Positions 1 to 11,740 of a DNA stretch of 64,000 nucleotides are shown here, one piece after another. Under the pieces are notes generated by a model that had not been told where the DNA came from, did no database searches, and saw only the letters and a program-made list of their open reading frames with translations. The stretch spans positions 3,224,001-3,288,000 of the forward strand of contig JARFIW010000108.1 in assembly GCA_036346225.1 (NCBI GenBank), read 5' to 3'. The DNA is from Platerodrilus igneus. Its lineage: Eukaryota; Arthropoda; Insecta; Coleoptera; Lycidae. Within the stretch, counting starts at the first letter, position 1; the number at the start of each line of letters is the position of its first letter. The position numbers and the translations under genes are program-made.

Positions 1-1240
1 AGGTATCAGAAACCTATACGTTATGTTAGTTTTCTCTATTTCAGTGCGATGGTAATCGGTAATAAAAGCATATAAAGGACATCTTTTTCTACCGAAAGGA
101 ATCAGATCATAAAGAATACCGGTCCTCTTTTTTGTATGGCAAAGGTGGTCTATAGCAAAACCTTTTAGAGGATATTTTTTCCTGCCAAACATATCAGGTG
201 CCCATAGAGGATGTTAGTCTTCTGTATTGCAGGACGACGATAATCGATGGCAAAACCATGAAAAGCACTTCTTTTTTGGCCGAAAGGTATCAGATCATAA
301 TTAATACGTTATCCTGCTTCTAGGGCGAAGGTAGTTTATAGCAAAACCATCTGAATGATTTCTTTTCCTGCCAAAGGTATCAGGGGACCATAAGGACCGT
401 CTTCTTTATTACAAGGCAATCGATGGCAAAACCATTTAAAGGATATCCTTTCATACCAAAAAGTATCAGAAGTCCACAAGGAATACTGGTCTTCTTTATT
501 GCAGTGAGATGGTAATCGATGGCAACATGTAAAGGAATTCTTTCTCAGCCGAAAAGTATTAGGAGATCATAAGGGATATTAGACCTCATTCTTGCAAAAC
601 CGTCCAAAGGATTTCTTTTTCTGCTAAACGGTATCAAGAGCCCATAAAAGATACTAGTTTTCTTTATTTCAGGGCGATGTTGATCCATGTCAAAACTATG
701 TAGAGCACTTCTTCTTCTGTCGAAAGATATCAGGAGATCATAAGAAATACTAGTGGTCTTTTTTGTAGACCATCTGAAGGATTGTTTTTTCTGCCAAGTA
801 TCAGAACCCCATAAGGGATGTTAGTTTTCCCTATTTCAGTGCAATGGTAATCGATGACAAAACCATGTAAAGGACTTTTTTTTCTACCGAAAGGAATTGG
901 GAGATTATAACGCATACTATTACTCTTTATTGTAGAGCGAAGGTAGTCTATAGCAAAGCTATCGGAAAAATTTTTTCATCCCAAAAGGTATCAGGGACTC
1001 GTAAAGGATGCTAGGTTTCTTTATTGCAATGCGATGGCAATTAATGGAAAAACCATGTAAATAATTTCTTTTCCTGAAAAAGGGTGTCAGGAGCCCATAA
1101 GAAAGGCTAGTTTTCTTTATTACGCTGTGGCGGTAATCCATGACGAAACCATGTAAGGATGTTTGTTCTTTCCAAAAAGATACTAGTCTTCTTTATTGCA
1201 GGGCGATGGCAATCGGTGGCAACATGTAAAGGAATTCTTT
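1..1240. repeat. Diverged ~90-bp tandem satellite
   Basis: About 13 head-to-tail degenerate copies lie here. Each holds a GGTATCAGGAGCCCATAAG-like stretch, then a TTCTTTATTGCAGGGCGATG-like stretch, then GGCAAAACCATGTAAAGGA. The first block recurs near 4, 98, 189, 287, 378, 465, 547, 631, 727, 797, 892, 978 and 1083, so spacing is about 70-105 and usually 85-98 bases. The array starts before base 1. Copies differ by many substitutions and small indels, so it is old. Short minus-strand open frames inside it only reflect the repeat and are not genes. No relation to the other repeats in the window is visible. Confidence 0.85.
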
Positions 1241-1685
1241 AAAAAATCGTCTAACAAACGATTGAGTGTAGTAGTCACGCGAACCAAGTAAGCCATGGAG
1301 GCACTAATGGATAAATACCCTACACTTGGTTTTTCAATGTTCCATCCGAAGGTATTATATTGGCCAAGAAGCGAGTTCTTCTTTTACCTGAAAATTTTAA
1401 ATTGAATCTTTGTTACTCCAAGTAAGGTAGGAATCTTTAACGTGCTTGACAAACACGCACGGTACCTACATTTTACTTCTCAGCTGAACGTGGGCGCATT
1501 TTTGTGAAAAATGCTCGCTTAATATTCTTAAACGGTCCGTTTCGGGATTCGAACCCAGGACCTTCGGCTTAGTATCACACGTGAACCAACTAAGCCATTG
1601 AGCCGCCTAATCGATAGATTCCCTTACATTTGATTTTCTTTTTATGCTTCACTCGAAGGTACTACCAAAAACCTGTACGGTATTA
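1241..1685 (-). repeat. tRNA-derived repeat, partly tandem copy
   Basis: Read on the minus strand this contains a repeat tail (about 1685-1612), a tRNA-like head (about 1608-1530), a body (about 1530-1370), another tail (about 1365-1312) and a second decayed head (about 1305-1255). The head has a box A-like TGGCTTAGTTGG and a box B-like GGTTCGAATCCC. The body keeps GAGCATTTTTCACAAAAAT and a CACGTTAAAGAT core. It is the same family as the 13-unit array at 15034-18930. The tail-head-body-tail-head order shows that this separate locus also derives from a head-to-tail tandem arrangement. Confidence 0.8.
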
Positions 1686-3169
1686 CGTCTACAAAACCAT
1701 TCCGACAGAACTGTCTACTTTCGTGCGAGATAAAATTATTTATTTTACATGTATTAGCTCATAAGAAAAGCCAAAGACAAGAGATCATTTTCGGTAAATG
1801 CAAAGGTCATTCATTCCCGATGGATCCTCGCATCCGAAATAGTAAAGTTCTTAGTATATTCTTTTACAATTAGCAATTAAAAACCGGGACAATAAAATAT
1901 CAAATTAGAAAAACATCACCCTATTTTCTATGACATTATGCTAGGAACGTAGAGGCGAAAATATTCTCACGCACTGCAGACACCGAAATCATTAAAAATT
2001 ATATAAATAGAGAGAAACCATAAAACGTCATAAAATTAAATACATAGAGACCAATCCTGGCGCAGATGTGGTAGTAAATGGACAAGTAAAAATTCCAATA
2101 CATATATTCTCATGCACAGAGAAAACCCTTGACCACAATTTCAAAACAGTTTAAGTTGCACGAACCGTCAGATCATAATATAGGAATCATTTAAACACAG
2201 TCGATCTGTCATGGACCTCAAGCGGTTATCATTCCATCGACCAACAACCAACGCCGAGCGATGACAGGTTTAAAGGAATTTTAGTTCGATAATTTTATAA
2301 ATTCGGGGTTGCTAGTGAAAAAGCTCCCGGACTCGAACGTGAGCGATGAATTCAATAAATTACTGTTAACTTAGTGAAAGCGATCCGGCAGTGGATGCTT
2401 TCATGAACATCAGTTGGATTCCAATGATTACTTTACTGATACCCCACTGTTGTCTTGCACCAGGTCGCTCGGGCCTGGGAAAGGAAATTTGTAAGTCGTT
2501 GAATTTTTTCCACCTGCTACCTATTTGAAACTGTTATTCAATATTTAAATGCATACAACCATTTTTCTTATTAATCAGACTTTTGCGTTGGCGCATACTT
2601 GAGTGAAAACGATTTATAATCAGGAAAAGTACCACAATTGTAATTACCGATACATATTTAGTTTGCTTGCATATCTATAATTAAGAAATTTACTCGTTTA
2701 CACGTAGATTTGGCCAAATAGGGATAATTAAATTAATCAATTTGTTTTGTTGTGATAATATTCATGTTTTAGTATAGGTTAAGTGAGCCGCCTCGAGTAT
2801 ACATCTGTGTATATTTCAAGTTAGTAGTTGTAGGAAAAGGGCAAGTGTACACGAGGCTCTACCAACCTGAATTGCAAGTATGTAATAGCTATTTTAGCAC
2901 CTTCTCGGAGCGACATACGATAAATTCCAGGTAGGTTGGCGCTCAGCATTTTTTTATTGGACTGAAAGTTCAGAGATCTTTCCAAGTGTTAGAGTTGTAT
3001 ACTCCTAAAAGAACGCACTTTTCACCACTGTAAGCTAGCTAGTGTATTTTTTCTGTTACGTCTCCGTGATAACGTAAATTTGGAAGGGACATTAGCGTCT
3101 CGCACGTAACAGGGCGTCATGGCGGACGCACTATGTTTAATGCAGGGATGAAGTGGGATAAAAAACTTT

Positions 3170-3290
3170 TGTATCTGCCAAAAATGGCCCTTTTGACTTC
3201 TGATTTTCGTATGGGAAAATACATGTAAAGTGAAGGAATTTAATCTTGTAGAAGGTAGCGTATCTGCTCTGTTGATATAATCTATCATGA
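3170..3290 (+). repeat. Dispersed short repeat (TATGGGAAAATACATGTAAA family)
   Basis: The stretch around GATTTTCGTATGGGAAAATA followed by CATGTAAAGT recurs at about 48920-48990 (minus), 49225-49290 (plus) and 50690-50770 (plus). Similarity runs for tens of bases on both sides, including an upstream CAAAAATGGCC-like block and a downstream segment with ATCTGCTC/ATCTACTT. It is non-coding. I cannot assign a class. It may be a small non-autonomous element or the end of a larger one. Confidence 0.55.
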
Positions 3291-5832
3291 AACGTATAAC
3301 TATTGTGTGTGCAAATAGAACCATGGTTACTCGCGGTGCTAAAAAATAAGTGCTAACTTCATACACGTGTTCCGGTTAAATTAAAAAGCTGTAAGAAAAT
3401 AGTCCACGACTTGAAAAGTACAATCTTTTTTAGATTTAATAGTCATACAATTACTACAATGTACCTTCACACAGTCTATTAACCTTGTCATATTAACAGT
3501 TGTTCTTCAGTTCACGGTAGTTACTTATTGTTGCTTGCTGTTCTAATTAATCCAATTCCTAACGTGGAATTTGAAATTACGGTACAGGGTCGCTCCGCCA
3601 TATTTACGCTGCAGTTTATTTTGTTTAATGTTTAACTATTGTTTCATAATAATTAATTAAGGAAGTAATGCTCTGATGGACTTTTATAAACGCATTTACC
3701 TTATTTTTAACCAAGAATTCCTAGTAGCTGAACATATACGCATAAAAAGTGGTGTGGCAACGGCCGTGTTGGAAGTCGCTAATAAAATGCTGTGACATGT
3801 CTGTAAATTGGGGGAGCGCCCTAATTAATGTTGTGACTTAGATACAGCAATCTTAATAAACATCTATACATTCAAAAACATTTTTCTTTCATGCAAAAGA
3901 ATATAGAACAGTTTACAGCTTAAGTTCAAACATAAAATAATTCCTACGAGTTACTAACTAATTCTTACCTAATCCTCGTTAAAAGGTACACAATCCTCTT
4001 TAATTAATAGCTGGTTAATTCACCTATCTTTTATTACCACGCTTGTAAGGTTGATTGGCCACTAACTCTTTAACAGATAATTTATTAAAAGTCGAAATGC
4101 TTCGAACTTCGACCTCAAAATTTTCTGGTAATTATCCACTTAACAAAAAAAAATTGAGAACTTATTCTAAATTTAAATTTATAAAATATTGGAATATTAT
4201 CAATTAACAAGCAAAGAAATCCAAAATTGATACTTGCAATGCTTATGATCCTATAGCGCTTATTAAAAACTAATTTTCAATGTAATTAACGGTATTAAAA
4301 GCTTCCTATCTCCATCTTAAATCTCCATCTTTCATTTTTAATTAATTAACTTTAGAGTAGCTCTTGTGTCGAAGAATGTTCAATCTTCATAGTATTTTTA
4401 CAAAACAAATGATGCTTCATCTAATAATCACATTCGATAGCTTCTGTGTTTGAAACTACTCAAGTTTATAAGTTTCATATTTGTGCAAAGTTCTACGGTA
4501 CTTATTGTATATCGTAATATTATAAATTGCTCGAACTTATGCGTGTAAATCTTAACTTTAAGTTACATACTGTTTTGTTCAGGTAAGATTGACCAACCGT
4601 GAATCTTAAATGTTACATGTTTCTTGACTTTAAAAAGAATCAAACACGAAACTTACGTATTATTTGGTTTTTAAAAGAACGAATCGCGAATGTCCATTAC
4701 TTCTGTTTATGTACAAAATCATCTCAGTACGTCATATTCCATTGTATTCTTGAATCTTAGTCACCGTTGAATGATGTAATATTTTTGCGAATGGCGCGCT
4801 TTAATGATCTAATCAGTGTCAAATTTATGATTTATGTTTTGTCGTAAAACGTGTCGTATCCTTGTCTGATACACGAAGTTATCTGCTGTTCTCTCCTTCT
4901 TTCGTATTGTAATACATGGAGTAGTTAAACTCACGTTCTTATCTCGGTTCCATTTTATAACTTTTAATAGTCGCGGGTTTCTTTGTATTGACATTTATTC
5001 GTTCATACTAATAATCAATTGGTTTTAAAATATTTCTTAGTAAACGTGACGCATTCGTTTCTGAATAAAGAAGGTTCTGGATTAATATTTAAAACTCAGA
5101 AAGTGTTATTTTGAACAAGAAGAACTATTTTATTTTTCATATTATACGCACACGGAAAAATATTTAAAGCTCGCGATTGCCTTCCTTATGGTTTTGCAAA
5201 TGCAAAAAGATTAGTTTTTACAATAAATAAAACGTTTTCTATCGCACATTTTACACGGGAAATTTATTACATAAATAATTCAAGCTTGCAATTGTTTTTT
5301 TACGCGAATGTATTAAATGGCTTTGTATTTATCTCTGAGATTGAATCTCGTTTTTACTAAGTATTACATGGAAAAATTAATCACAGTTGCTTTTTTACGC
5401 TTTGCAAATGCAGTAAGATTGATATTGTATTTCTTACGATAAATGAAGCGAATACACGGATAGTGTGTTTTGTTTTAACGGAAAATGAAATGAATAGCTT
5501 TATCTTCTAATGGCAAAGAGATAATACGCTTATATTTATACAGGGTACCGACAAGATATTTGGAAATTTCAATATTTTTTTTGTTTCTTTCTCTTTGGAT
5601 AGGTTTTATTTATAGAATTTGGATTTCAATGACCTCTCCTCACCTCTTTATCAATCAATATATTTGTTTTAAACTTGTAAATAAATGACGCATCATACAG
5701 ACCCACTTTGCCTGTAGACCATTTGGAATTTCACGTTCTTAGTTTTTGAGGTGGATAAGAGATTTTTGTTAGTTTTCAGATTTTAATCCATGGCAACCCG
5801 AGCCCGACATGCTAACAAGATATGTAACCTGA

Positions 5833-5850
5833 ACACACACACACACACAC

Positions 5851-5886
<36 letters not shown>
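5833..5886. repeat. (AC)n-(AT)n microsatellite
   Basis: An uninterrupted AC run is followed directly by an AT run of about 36 bases. This is a compound dinucleotide microsatellite. Confidence 0.95.
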
Positions 5887-5890
<4 letters not shown>

Positions 5891-6249
5891 ACAAAAAAAA
5901 ACGCACATCTTGGAAGTTCATATACAAAATAAAAAAAATTGTATATACAAAACCAAATAAAAATTATTTACAAAATCAAAAATTGTTCTTTTTATACTGG
6001 TAATAAATATTTTATATTCCTTAATTTAAAAACAAAAACCACAAGATCACCCCTCTTAAATACCGTACCTCATTATATAGTTGATCAATTATCAATTATT
6101 AGAAGACCTTTGCAATAGATCATAAAACATATGTGACGTTTAATAAAGTCATCATAATAAAATACCATTAAAAATAAATAATTTATCCTTTGCACATCTG
6201 AGAATAAAATACTCTAATCTATTATATAAGAAGGTTAACTTAATTAGAA

Positions 6250-8755
6250 CTTAGCTCCGCCCTTATTCTTTCCTACAATACAACCTTCTGTAAGTAAAAA
6301 CACTCTTATATAACAACTACATTCCTAAGCACACTAAATCAGCGGTTGTGTAAATAGCTATGCCAAGTTGTGCCTTTTTATCAAATCTTCAGAATGACGA
6401 ACATTCCTTTACTACATACGTAATTTCCTGCAGATTACAAACTTTTTAATTTCGCTGTGGTATATATCAACTGGCCGCCGCTGGTATTACTTTTTTACTT
6501 TTTCTAGGTTTATGCAAGAGGCGCTTTTGCCAAGAAATCTACATTTACATATACGTACTCTTAGTACATTACGGCAGATTTTTAGATTCGTTATTCAATT
6601 AAGAAGGCTATTAATTTTTTCCCTTATTGTATTAAAGTGGCCGCTAACACTACTTTATTATTTTCTGGATTAATACAAAAGCAGCAAATTTGTAAAAAAT
6701 CTACATTTATGTATTAAGGCCCTCAGTAGATATGCGGCAAATTTCTAAATTCCATACACAAATAAAAAAGTTATTAATTTGTTCCCGAGCTGTATCAAGT
6801 CTCCGCCTGCAATACTCTAATTTTTTCTGGGTTAATACAAAAGCGGCGAATTTGAAAAGAAATCTACGTTTAGTTATTAAGGCCCTCGGCACATATGCTG
6901 CAGATTTTAAGCTCCATGCTTAAATAAAAAAGATAAATTTTTTCCTAAACCATATCAGCTGGTCGCTAGGACTACTTTAATTTTTAATGCAAAGCTTCAA
7001 AGTTGTATAGACATCTACTACGTTTAGATATTACGGCACCCAGTAGAAATATGGCAGCTTTTTAGATTTCATGCTCTAATAAAATAAGTTATTAATTTAT
7101 TCTTGAACTGTATCAAGTGGCCCTCAGCAATGATTTAATCTTTTTCTGGGTTAATACAAAAGCAACGAATTTGTAGAGAAATCTAGGTTTAGGTATTATG
7201 GTCCTCAGTACATACGCGGCAAATTTATAATTTTATATTACATTTTTGCTGAACTGTATCAGCGACCGCCAGCACTACCTTAATCTTTTCCTGGGTTAAT
7301 ACAAAAGCAGCAAACTTGTACAGAAATCTACATTTAGGTATTAATGCTTTCGGTACATACGGTACATTCGAAAAAGAAAACTCGCTGTATTAGCCCAGAA
7401 GAAGTTTAGTAGAGCTAATGGCCACTTGACAGAGTTAAGGAAATAATTAATAATTTTTTAAAAATATGCCGAGTATGTACTGAGGGTCTTAATACCTAAA
7501 TGTAGATTTCTTTACAAATTCCTTGCTTTTCTATTAACTCGGAAAAAATTTAAGTTGTGCTGGCGATCACTTGATACAGTTCAAGAAAAAAATTAATAAC
7601 TTTGTTATTTGAGTATGGAATTTAAAAATCTGCCGCATATCGAGGGACTTAATGCCTAAATATAGATTCTTTACAAAGTCTTACTTTTGTATTAACGCAG
7701 AAAAAAATTAAAGTAATGCTGGCGGCCACTTGCTAGAGTGCAGCAAAAAACTAATAACGTTTTTATTTGAGCATGGAGTTTAAAAATCTGCTGCATATTT
7801 AAAGAGGGCTTTAATTCCCAAATGTAGATTTCTTTACATATTCCCTGCTTTTGTATTAATTCAGATAAAAGTAAGTTAGTGCTGGCGGCCATATGATACA
7901 GTTCAAACAAAATTAATTACTTTTTTATTTGAGCATGGAATTTAAAAATTTGGCGCAGATCTACCGAGGGTCTTAATACTTAAATGTAGATTTTTACAGA
8001 TATGCTGCTTTTGTATAAACTCCTGGAAAAATGTAAGTGGTGTTGGCGGCAACTAGATACAGTTCAGGAAAAAATGTATTCCCTTCTTATTTGAGTATGG
8101 AATTTAAAAATCTACTACACATCTAAGGACCATAATACCTAGATGCAGATTTCTTTACAAATTCCCTTCTTTTATACTAACTCTGAAAAAAATTTAAATA
8201 GTGCCGACGGTCATTTGATACAGGTTAGGAACAAATTAATAACTTTTTTATTTTAGTACGGAATATAAAAATGTGCTGTATACCTACTGAGGACCTTAAT
8301 ACCTAAATGTAGATTTGTTTACAAATTCCCTGCGTTTGTATTAACTCGGAAAAAAAATCAAAGTAGTGCTAACGACCAATTGAAACAGTTACGGAAAAAA
8401 TTAATGACTTTTATTTGAATATAGTATCTAAAAATCTACCGTGTACGTACGGAGGGCACGTATATGTAAATGTAGATTTCTTGGCAATAGCGACTCTTTC
8501 ATAAACCTAGAAAAAGGTTAAAAGTTAAAGTAATACCAGCGGAGACCAGTTGATATATATCACAGAAAAATTAATAAGTTTGTAATCTGCAGGTAATTAG
8601 GAATTCAGAAACGCAATTTATGGAATTCCAAAAGTTTGATAAAAAGATATTTGCAAAAGCGCTGATTTAGTTTTCTTAGGGAAGGTAGTTATTGTATAAG
8701 AGCGTTCTTACTCACAGGAGGTTGTATTATACGAAAGAATGAGGATGGGGCTAAG
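6250..8755. mobile_element. Foldback-type element: long inverted arms of tandem subrepeats
   Basis: The outer ends are inverted copies of each other: CTTAGCTCCGCCCTTATTCT at 6250, and its counterpart ending CTAAG at 8755. Inside, the left arm (to about 7367) holds about six direct copies of a ~150-165-base unit marked by AAATCTACATTTAGGTATTA. The right arm (from about 7400) holds about seven copies in the opposite orientation. A short unmatched centre lies near 7367-7400. Long terminal inverted repeats built of subrepeats are the hallmark of Foldback/Galileo-like DNA elements. No transposase and no clear target duplication are seen, so the class is inferred from structure. Several short open frames inside are repeat shadows. 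Confidence 0.8.
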
Positions 8756-8859
8756 TGATATTGGACTAGAATAGGCATGGATTTTATTGTGATTGGTGGA
8801 GGGGCGTGGCACATTAAAGAGGCGGGCAATTGGCTGTTACTTCTAGCTGCTAACTTCAC

Positions 8860-9242
8860 TGTCGTAGAAAGCGTAAAGAATGTCGTCTTGGATTACGGGT
8901 GGTGCTAGTAAACGTTTCTGGACTGTTCCTTTACGGTACAAGTACCCTTCCTCTACAACAAAGTTTCGTAGGATCTCCTCCTCACTCCGTTGGTGCGTAT
9001 GGCTTCCCAGGTATTAACCAACTGGCCAATGGCGTGGTTCTGTCTTTGAACGGTTTTCACCTGATCGACGAGTTCGGCAGGTCTTATGTTGGTCACTTGC
9101 AGTCGAACTTCGTGGTCGGATGGCAGCAGACGATTGTTGTCGGTGGTTTCCTTGGCGATAGTGTCGTCGATTGGGTGGCGGGAGAGGTGGTCGTACAGCA
9201 CGTTGCGTGTTCCGGGGCAATTTTCGACGTCGAAGTTGATCT
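8860..9242 (-). pseudogene. Gypsy-1 RNase H C-terminus and linker to integrase
   Basis: The minus-strand frame reads INFDVENCPGTRNVLYDHLS followed by RHP. This is the end of a Gypsy RNase H domain, where families usually read ...PGTxNVVADALSRHP. It continues with the linker toward integrase and then a stretch like GYLYRKGTVQKRLL before homology is lost near 8860. The domain normally degrades the RNA strand of the RNA:DNA hybrid during reverse transcription. This piece is separated from the rest of RNase H by a 129-base insertion at 9243-9371. It cannot be functional. Confidence 0.8.
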
Positions 9243-9371
9243 TCTACATTATAATTTGAATTCTATCCTAATCTAGCTAGCTAATTAAAATGGATTCAAA
9301 TTTTCTAAGCAATTGCCAAAAGTATAAGCGTGAATCCAGCTATTTTGCCTGCTCTATAAATTTACAAATTT
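9243..9371. mobile_element. 129-bp short insertion with 7-bp target duplication
   Basis: The 129-base stretch interrupts the Gypsy-1 RNase H frame and is flanked by TTGATCT at 9236-9242 and 9372-9378. The Gypsy protein alignment resumes directly across the gap, which confirms an insertion. A related sequence lies at about 50222-50345, sharing CTAATGGATTCGAATTTGTA-like and GCGAATCCAGCTATTT stretches. It has no coding capacity, so it is a short non-autonomous element of unknown class. Confidence 0.75.
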
Positions 9372-9378
9372 TTGATCT

Positions 9379-9735
9379 CCTACAGCAGAAAGGCCCATCG
9401 AGTAAACTTAGATTTTGTGTCCTTGGTGCGGTCAAGCCATAATAAGGCACGACTCTCTGTACAGAGGAGGAACCGCTTGTCTTCCAAGTATGGACGATAC
9501 TTTTTATGCTCCATTAGACGGCTAGGCATTCCTAATCGTTGATATGGTACTTTACTTCTGTTTTGTTTAATTTAGCGCTGACATAGCCGATGATGTGTTT
9601 GTTACCATCGATCTCTTGGTATGGTACTGCTGCGACCCCAATGCCTCTGGCGTGTGTTTGCAGGACGAACGGCTTCTCGAAGTCTGGCCGGTGGAGCCTC
9701 AGTTTCTATTGTATCGACTTTTGGATGACTCGGAA
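9379..9735 (-). pseudogene. Gypsy-1 RNase H N-terminal part
   Basis: On the minus strand the frame includes FEKPFVLQTHARGIGVAAVP, which aligns with the Gypsy RNase H start (PFVLQTDASGxGxGAVLxQ). The catalytic aspartate of the TDAS motif is replaced, reading THAR. A second segment near 9500-9390 reads LWLDRTKDTKSKFTRWAFLL and leads into the part beyond the insertion. The missing catalytic residue, stops and frameshifts make it inactive. Confidence 0.75.
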
Positions 9736-9849
9736 AGCGGTCTCTGCCTCTTTGGTTTACCGGAAACACCTTGTTACTTGAAGCAGGTCCGTGATGGGAG
9801 CTTGGATCACAACACATCGGGGAATGTAGTTTCTTAACCAATTGCATAG

Positions 9850-10480
9850 ACCGAGAAACGATCGTAGCTGAAGACGGGTTGTTGGTTGTTTAGCCTCTCT
9901 GATTTGCTTGATGTGCTTAAGTAGCGGACGATTGCCCTAGGTTGAAGTGATGTGGCCCAACTATTCCAGTGTTTGGACCCCAAATTTGCACTTATCAATA
10001 GCTAAGTGCAGTCTGTTTTACTGGAGTTCTTCGAAGAGCAGACGTATATGTGCGAGGTATTCTTTCCATTTACGAAAATATTTGATGAGGTTATGCAATT
10101 AGACGAGTACAAACTTTTGTAGGTATCCAGGCAGCACTTCTTGGGTCATTAATTTCTTGAAGCTAGCTGAGGCGTTTTTAAAGCCGAAAGGCATGACCTT
10201 AAATTTGTAACAAGCACCGTCTGGAGGCCTTCTCCGTAGGCGGCACCTGTTCCCAAGTCTCGAAGATTCTTGTGTATGACCGGCAGGTGTGAAGTTTCGT
10301 CCTTGGCAATAGAAATGAGCTACCGATAATCCACTCAAAGCCTGGCTTTTCCGTCCTTTTTCTCCACAATGACTATCGGTGAACTATAGCTAGAGGTGCT
10401 TGGCTCGATAATTCTCTGGGCTAGCATCTACTCGACTTCGGTCGCGATAATCTCTCTTGACGGAAGATATCGGTACGGCG
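9850..10480 (-). pseudogene. Gypsy-1 reverse transcriptase remnant
   Basis: Minus-strand frames show, in order, a start region like LAQRIIEPSTSSYSSPIVIV-EKKDGK, then MPFGFKNASASFKKLM (the conserved MPFGLxNAPATFQxLM block of Gypsy RT). A C-terminal thumb/connection follows (EYLAHIRLLFEELQ ... IDKCKFG). The YADD catalytic block, expected between MPFGF and EYLAH, is degraded: near 10100 the frame reads FVLV followed by a stop. Several frameshifts separate these blocks. The family enzyme copies element RNA into DNA. Confidence 0.8.
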
Positions 10481-10975
10481 GTGTTCGGAAAGGAGTGTGC
10501 AATGTAGTCCGGATGGTATGTTGAATACTAGCGGTGATTGTGTTAGTTTCGCTCGTTGACGATGGACTGGAATTCGCGTAGAATGTCTTGGAATTCTAGC
10601 ACCAGTGGCTGTGGGAACTAGTGCGGAGGTGGCCTGTGGTTGTGCGCGGGTGATGTTTTTGCTTGATCGGTCCCAGTGTACAGTCCTCTGGTGGGTCCCG
10701 AAATGTATGCACCCTCGATCGTGGTCTATCATGGCCTTCCACTTGGTAAATCTTGTTTGTCCCAGGATAACTTCCTCTACTAGGTCGGATACTACCATGA
10801 AGTCGGTGTCGGTGACCTGGCCGATGCGGATTGGTATGGTCACGACGCCCAGTACCTTCATCTGCTATTCGTACGCAGCCAGTGGTATGGCTGTTCGGAT
10901 CGTTGTTACTTGGAGCCCCTTCGGTACCTGATCTCTTCTAATCAGGCAACAGGAATCTTCGGTGTCAAGCAATCC
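10421..10975 (-). pseudogene. Gypsy-1 aspartyl protease and linker
   Basis: The frame contains LLDTEDSCCLIRRDQVPKG, matching the LLDTGAST-type active site of Gypsy proteases but with the glycine of DTG replaced. Further on it has VVSDLVEEVILGQTRFTKW and a CIHFGTHQRTVHW-like C-terminus, very similar to the protease of Gypsy-2 (VVANLAEDIILGEYWLQHQ). The family protease cuts the Gag-Pol polyprotein. The loss of the DTG glycine and the frame breaks mean it is inactive. Confidence 0.7.
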
Positions 10976-11049
10976 CTATGGTAGGTGCTTGCGTATTAGT
11001 AACTGGATTCCGGGTAAGTGGCCCTTGGCGTAGGCGGTGCTCCGGTGAT

Positions 11050-11740
11050 TCGTTTGATTTATTGCGGCTGAACGGTAGAGTAGTGTGGTTCGGTTGCTGG
11101 TTCGTTTTTCGACCTCCTGGTGAGACAGTGTCTGTGGGCAGAAGCGGCAACGTGACAGCAGTTCTTATTTACGATCGTCGATGAACCTCGGGACTGGTAG
11201 TTTGTTGGTGGATGTTGTGTGGTTTGCCTTTTGATGTTGGGCTCTACTTTGGGTAAGCAGATTCCGATGTCCAATATCGTATCGGCGTGTGGCACTGCAT
11301 CGGGTACCGGCGGAAGAAGTAGGTCTGTGAGGAACTCCAGGTGCTGGTTGAAATCCTTGTTCAGGTGACGGGCTTGCAGTGTCTTGGTGCTTAGGATTGC
11401 GGCAACTGATTGTGCTAGTATTTGTTTGGTGCCAAAGTATTCTGCTGTTACCTTGACCTTGAGTGCTGGGCTATCGTATTCGCTTAGGAACAGCTTTCTG
11501 AAGTCGAATTAGACATGTTGGAATACATCAAAGGTGATCCACCAGGTGGCTGCTTGTCCTCGTAGCTGAGCCGTAGTGGTTGGTAGGTCGACCTCCATGT
11601 CCTCTATCCTTTGCAGGAATTTGGCTGGGTTTTGTAATGGTGTGCCAGAGAATGTGGGCATCTCATGTTGTGGCTGGGCGCCTATGGGTATTTTTAGTCC
11701 CAGAATTGTTGGTGGTGCTGTGTTAGCCTTCTGCATAAGT
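11050..11740 (-). pseudogene. Gypsy-1 gag
   Basis: The minus-strand frame from 11736 reads MPTFSGTPLQNPAKFLQRIE and LRGQAATWW. This is the capsid region of arthropod Gypsy Gag, in which FSG...P..FL..IE and L.G.A..WW are typical. A stop near 11509 interrupts it. The reading continues in another frame (FDFRKLFLSEYDSPALKVKV) to about 11290. A degraded zinc-knuckle region follows (11300-11050), in which the cysteines are mostly lost. Gag forms the virus-like particle of the element. It closely resembles the Gypsy-2 gag. Confidence 0.75.

Larger units (their letters stand above)
1690..6240. other. AT-rich unassigned region
   Basis: No supported gene. It is mostly AT-rich sequence with short runs and weak internal duplications, for example related stretches near 5190-5280 and 5400-5480. 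A dispersed-repeat member at 3170-3290 and a microsatellite at 5833-5886 are listed separately. The 114-codon minus-strand open frame at 3022-3366 has no recognisable domain and no supporting context. Confidence 0.5.

Noticed and set aside
1..1240. CRISPR-like spacing in the left satellite
   Set aside because: The whole ~90-base unit is repeated with no unique spacers, and the sequence is eukaryotic.
3022..3366. 114-codon minus-strand open frame
   Set aside because: No domain, signal or homology recognised. It overlaps a dispersed repeat in AT-rich sequence.
7692..7910. Minus-strand frame in the foldback element, and 6732-6923 on plus
   Set aside because: Both restate the ~155-base subrepeat and carry no transposase motif.
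8899..9276. 125-codon plus-strand frame
   Set aside because: It is the antisense of the Gypsy-1 RNase H and linker and also crosses the inserted 129-base element.
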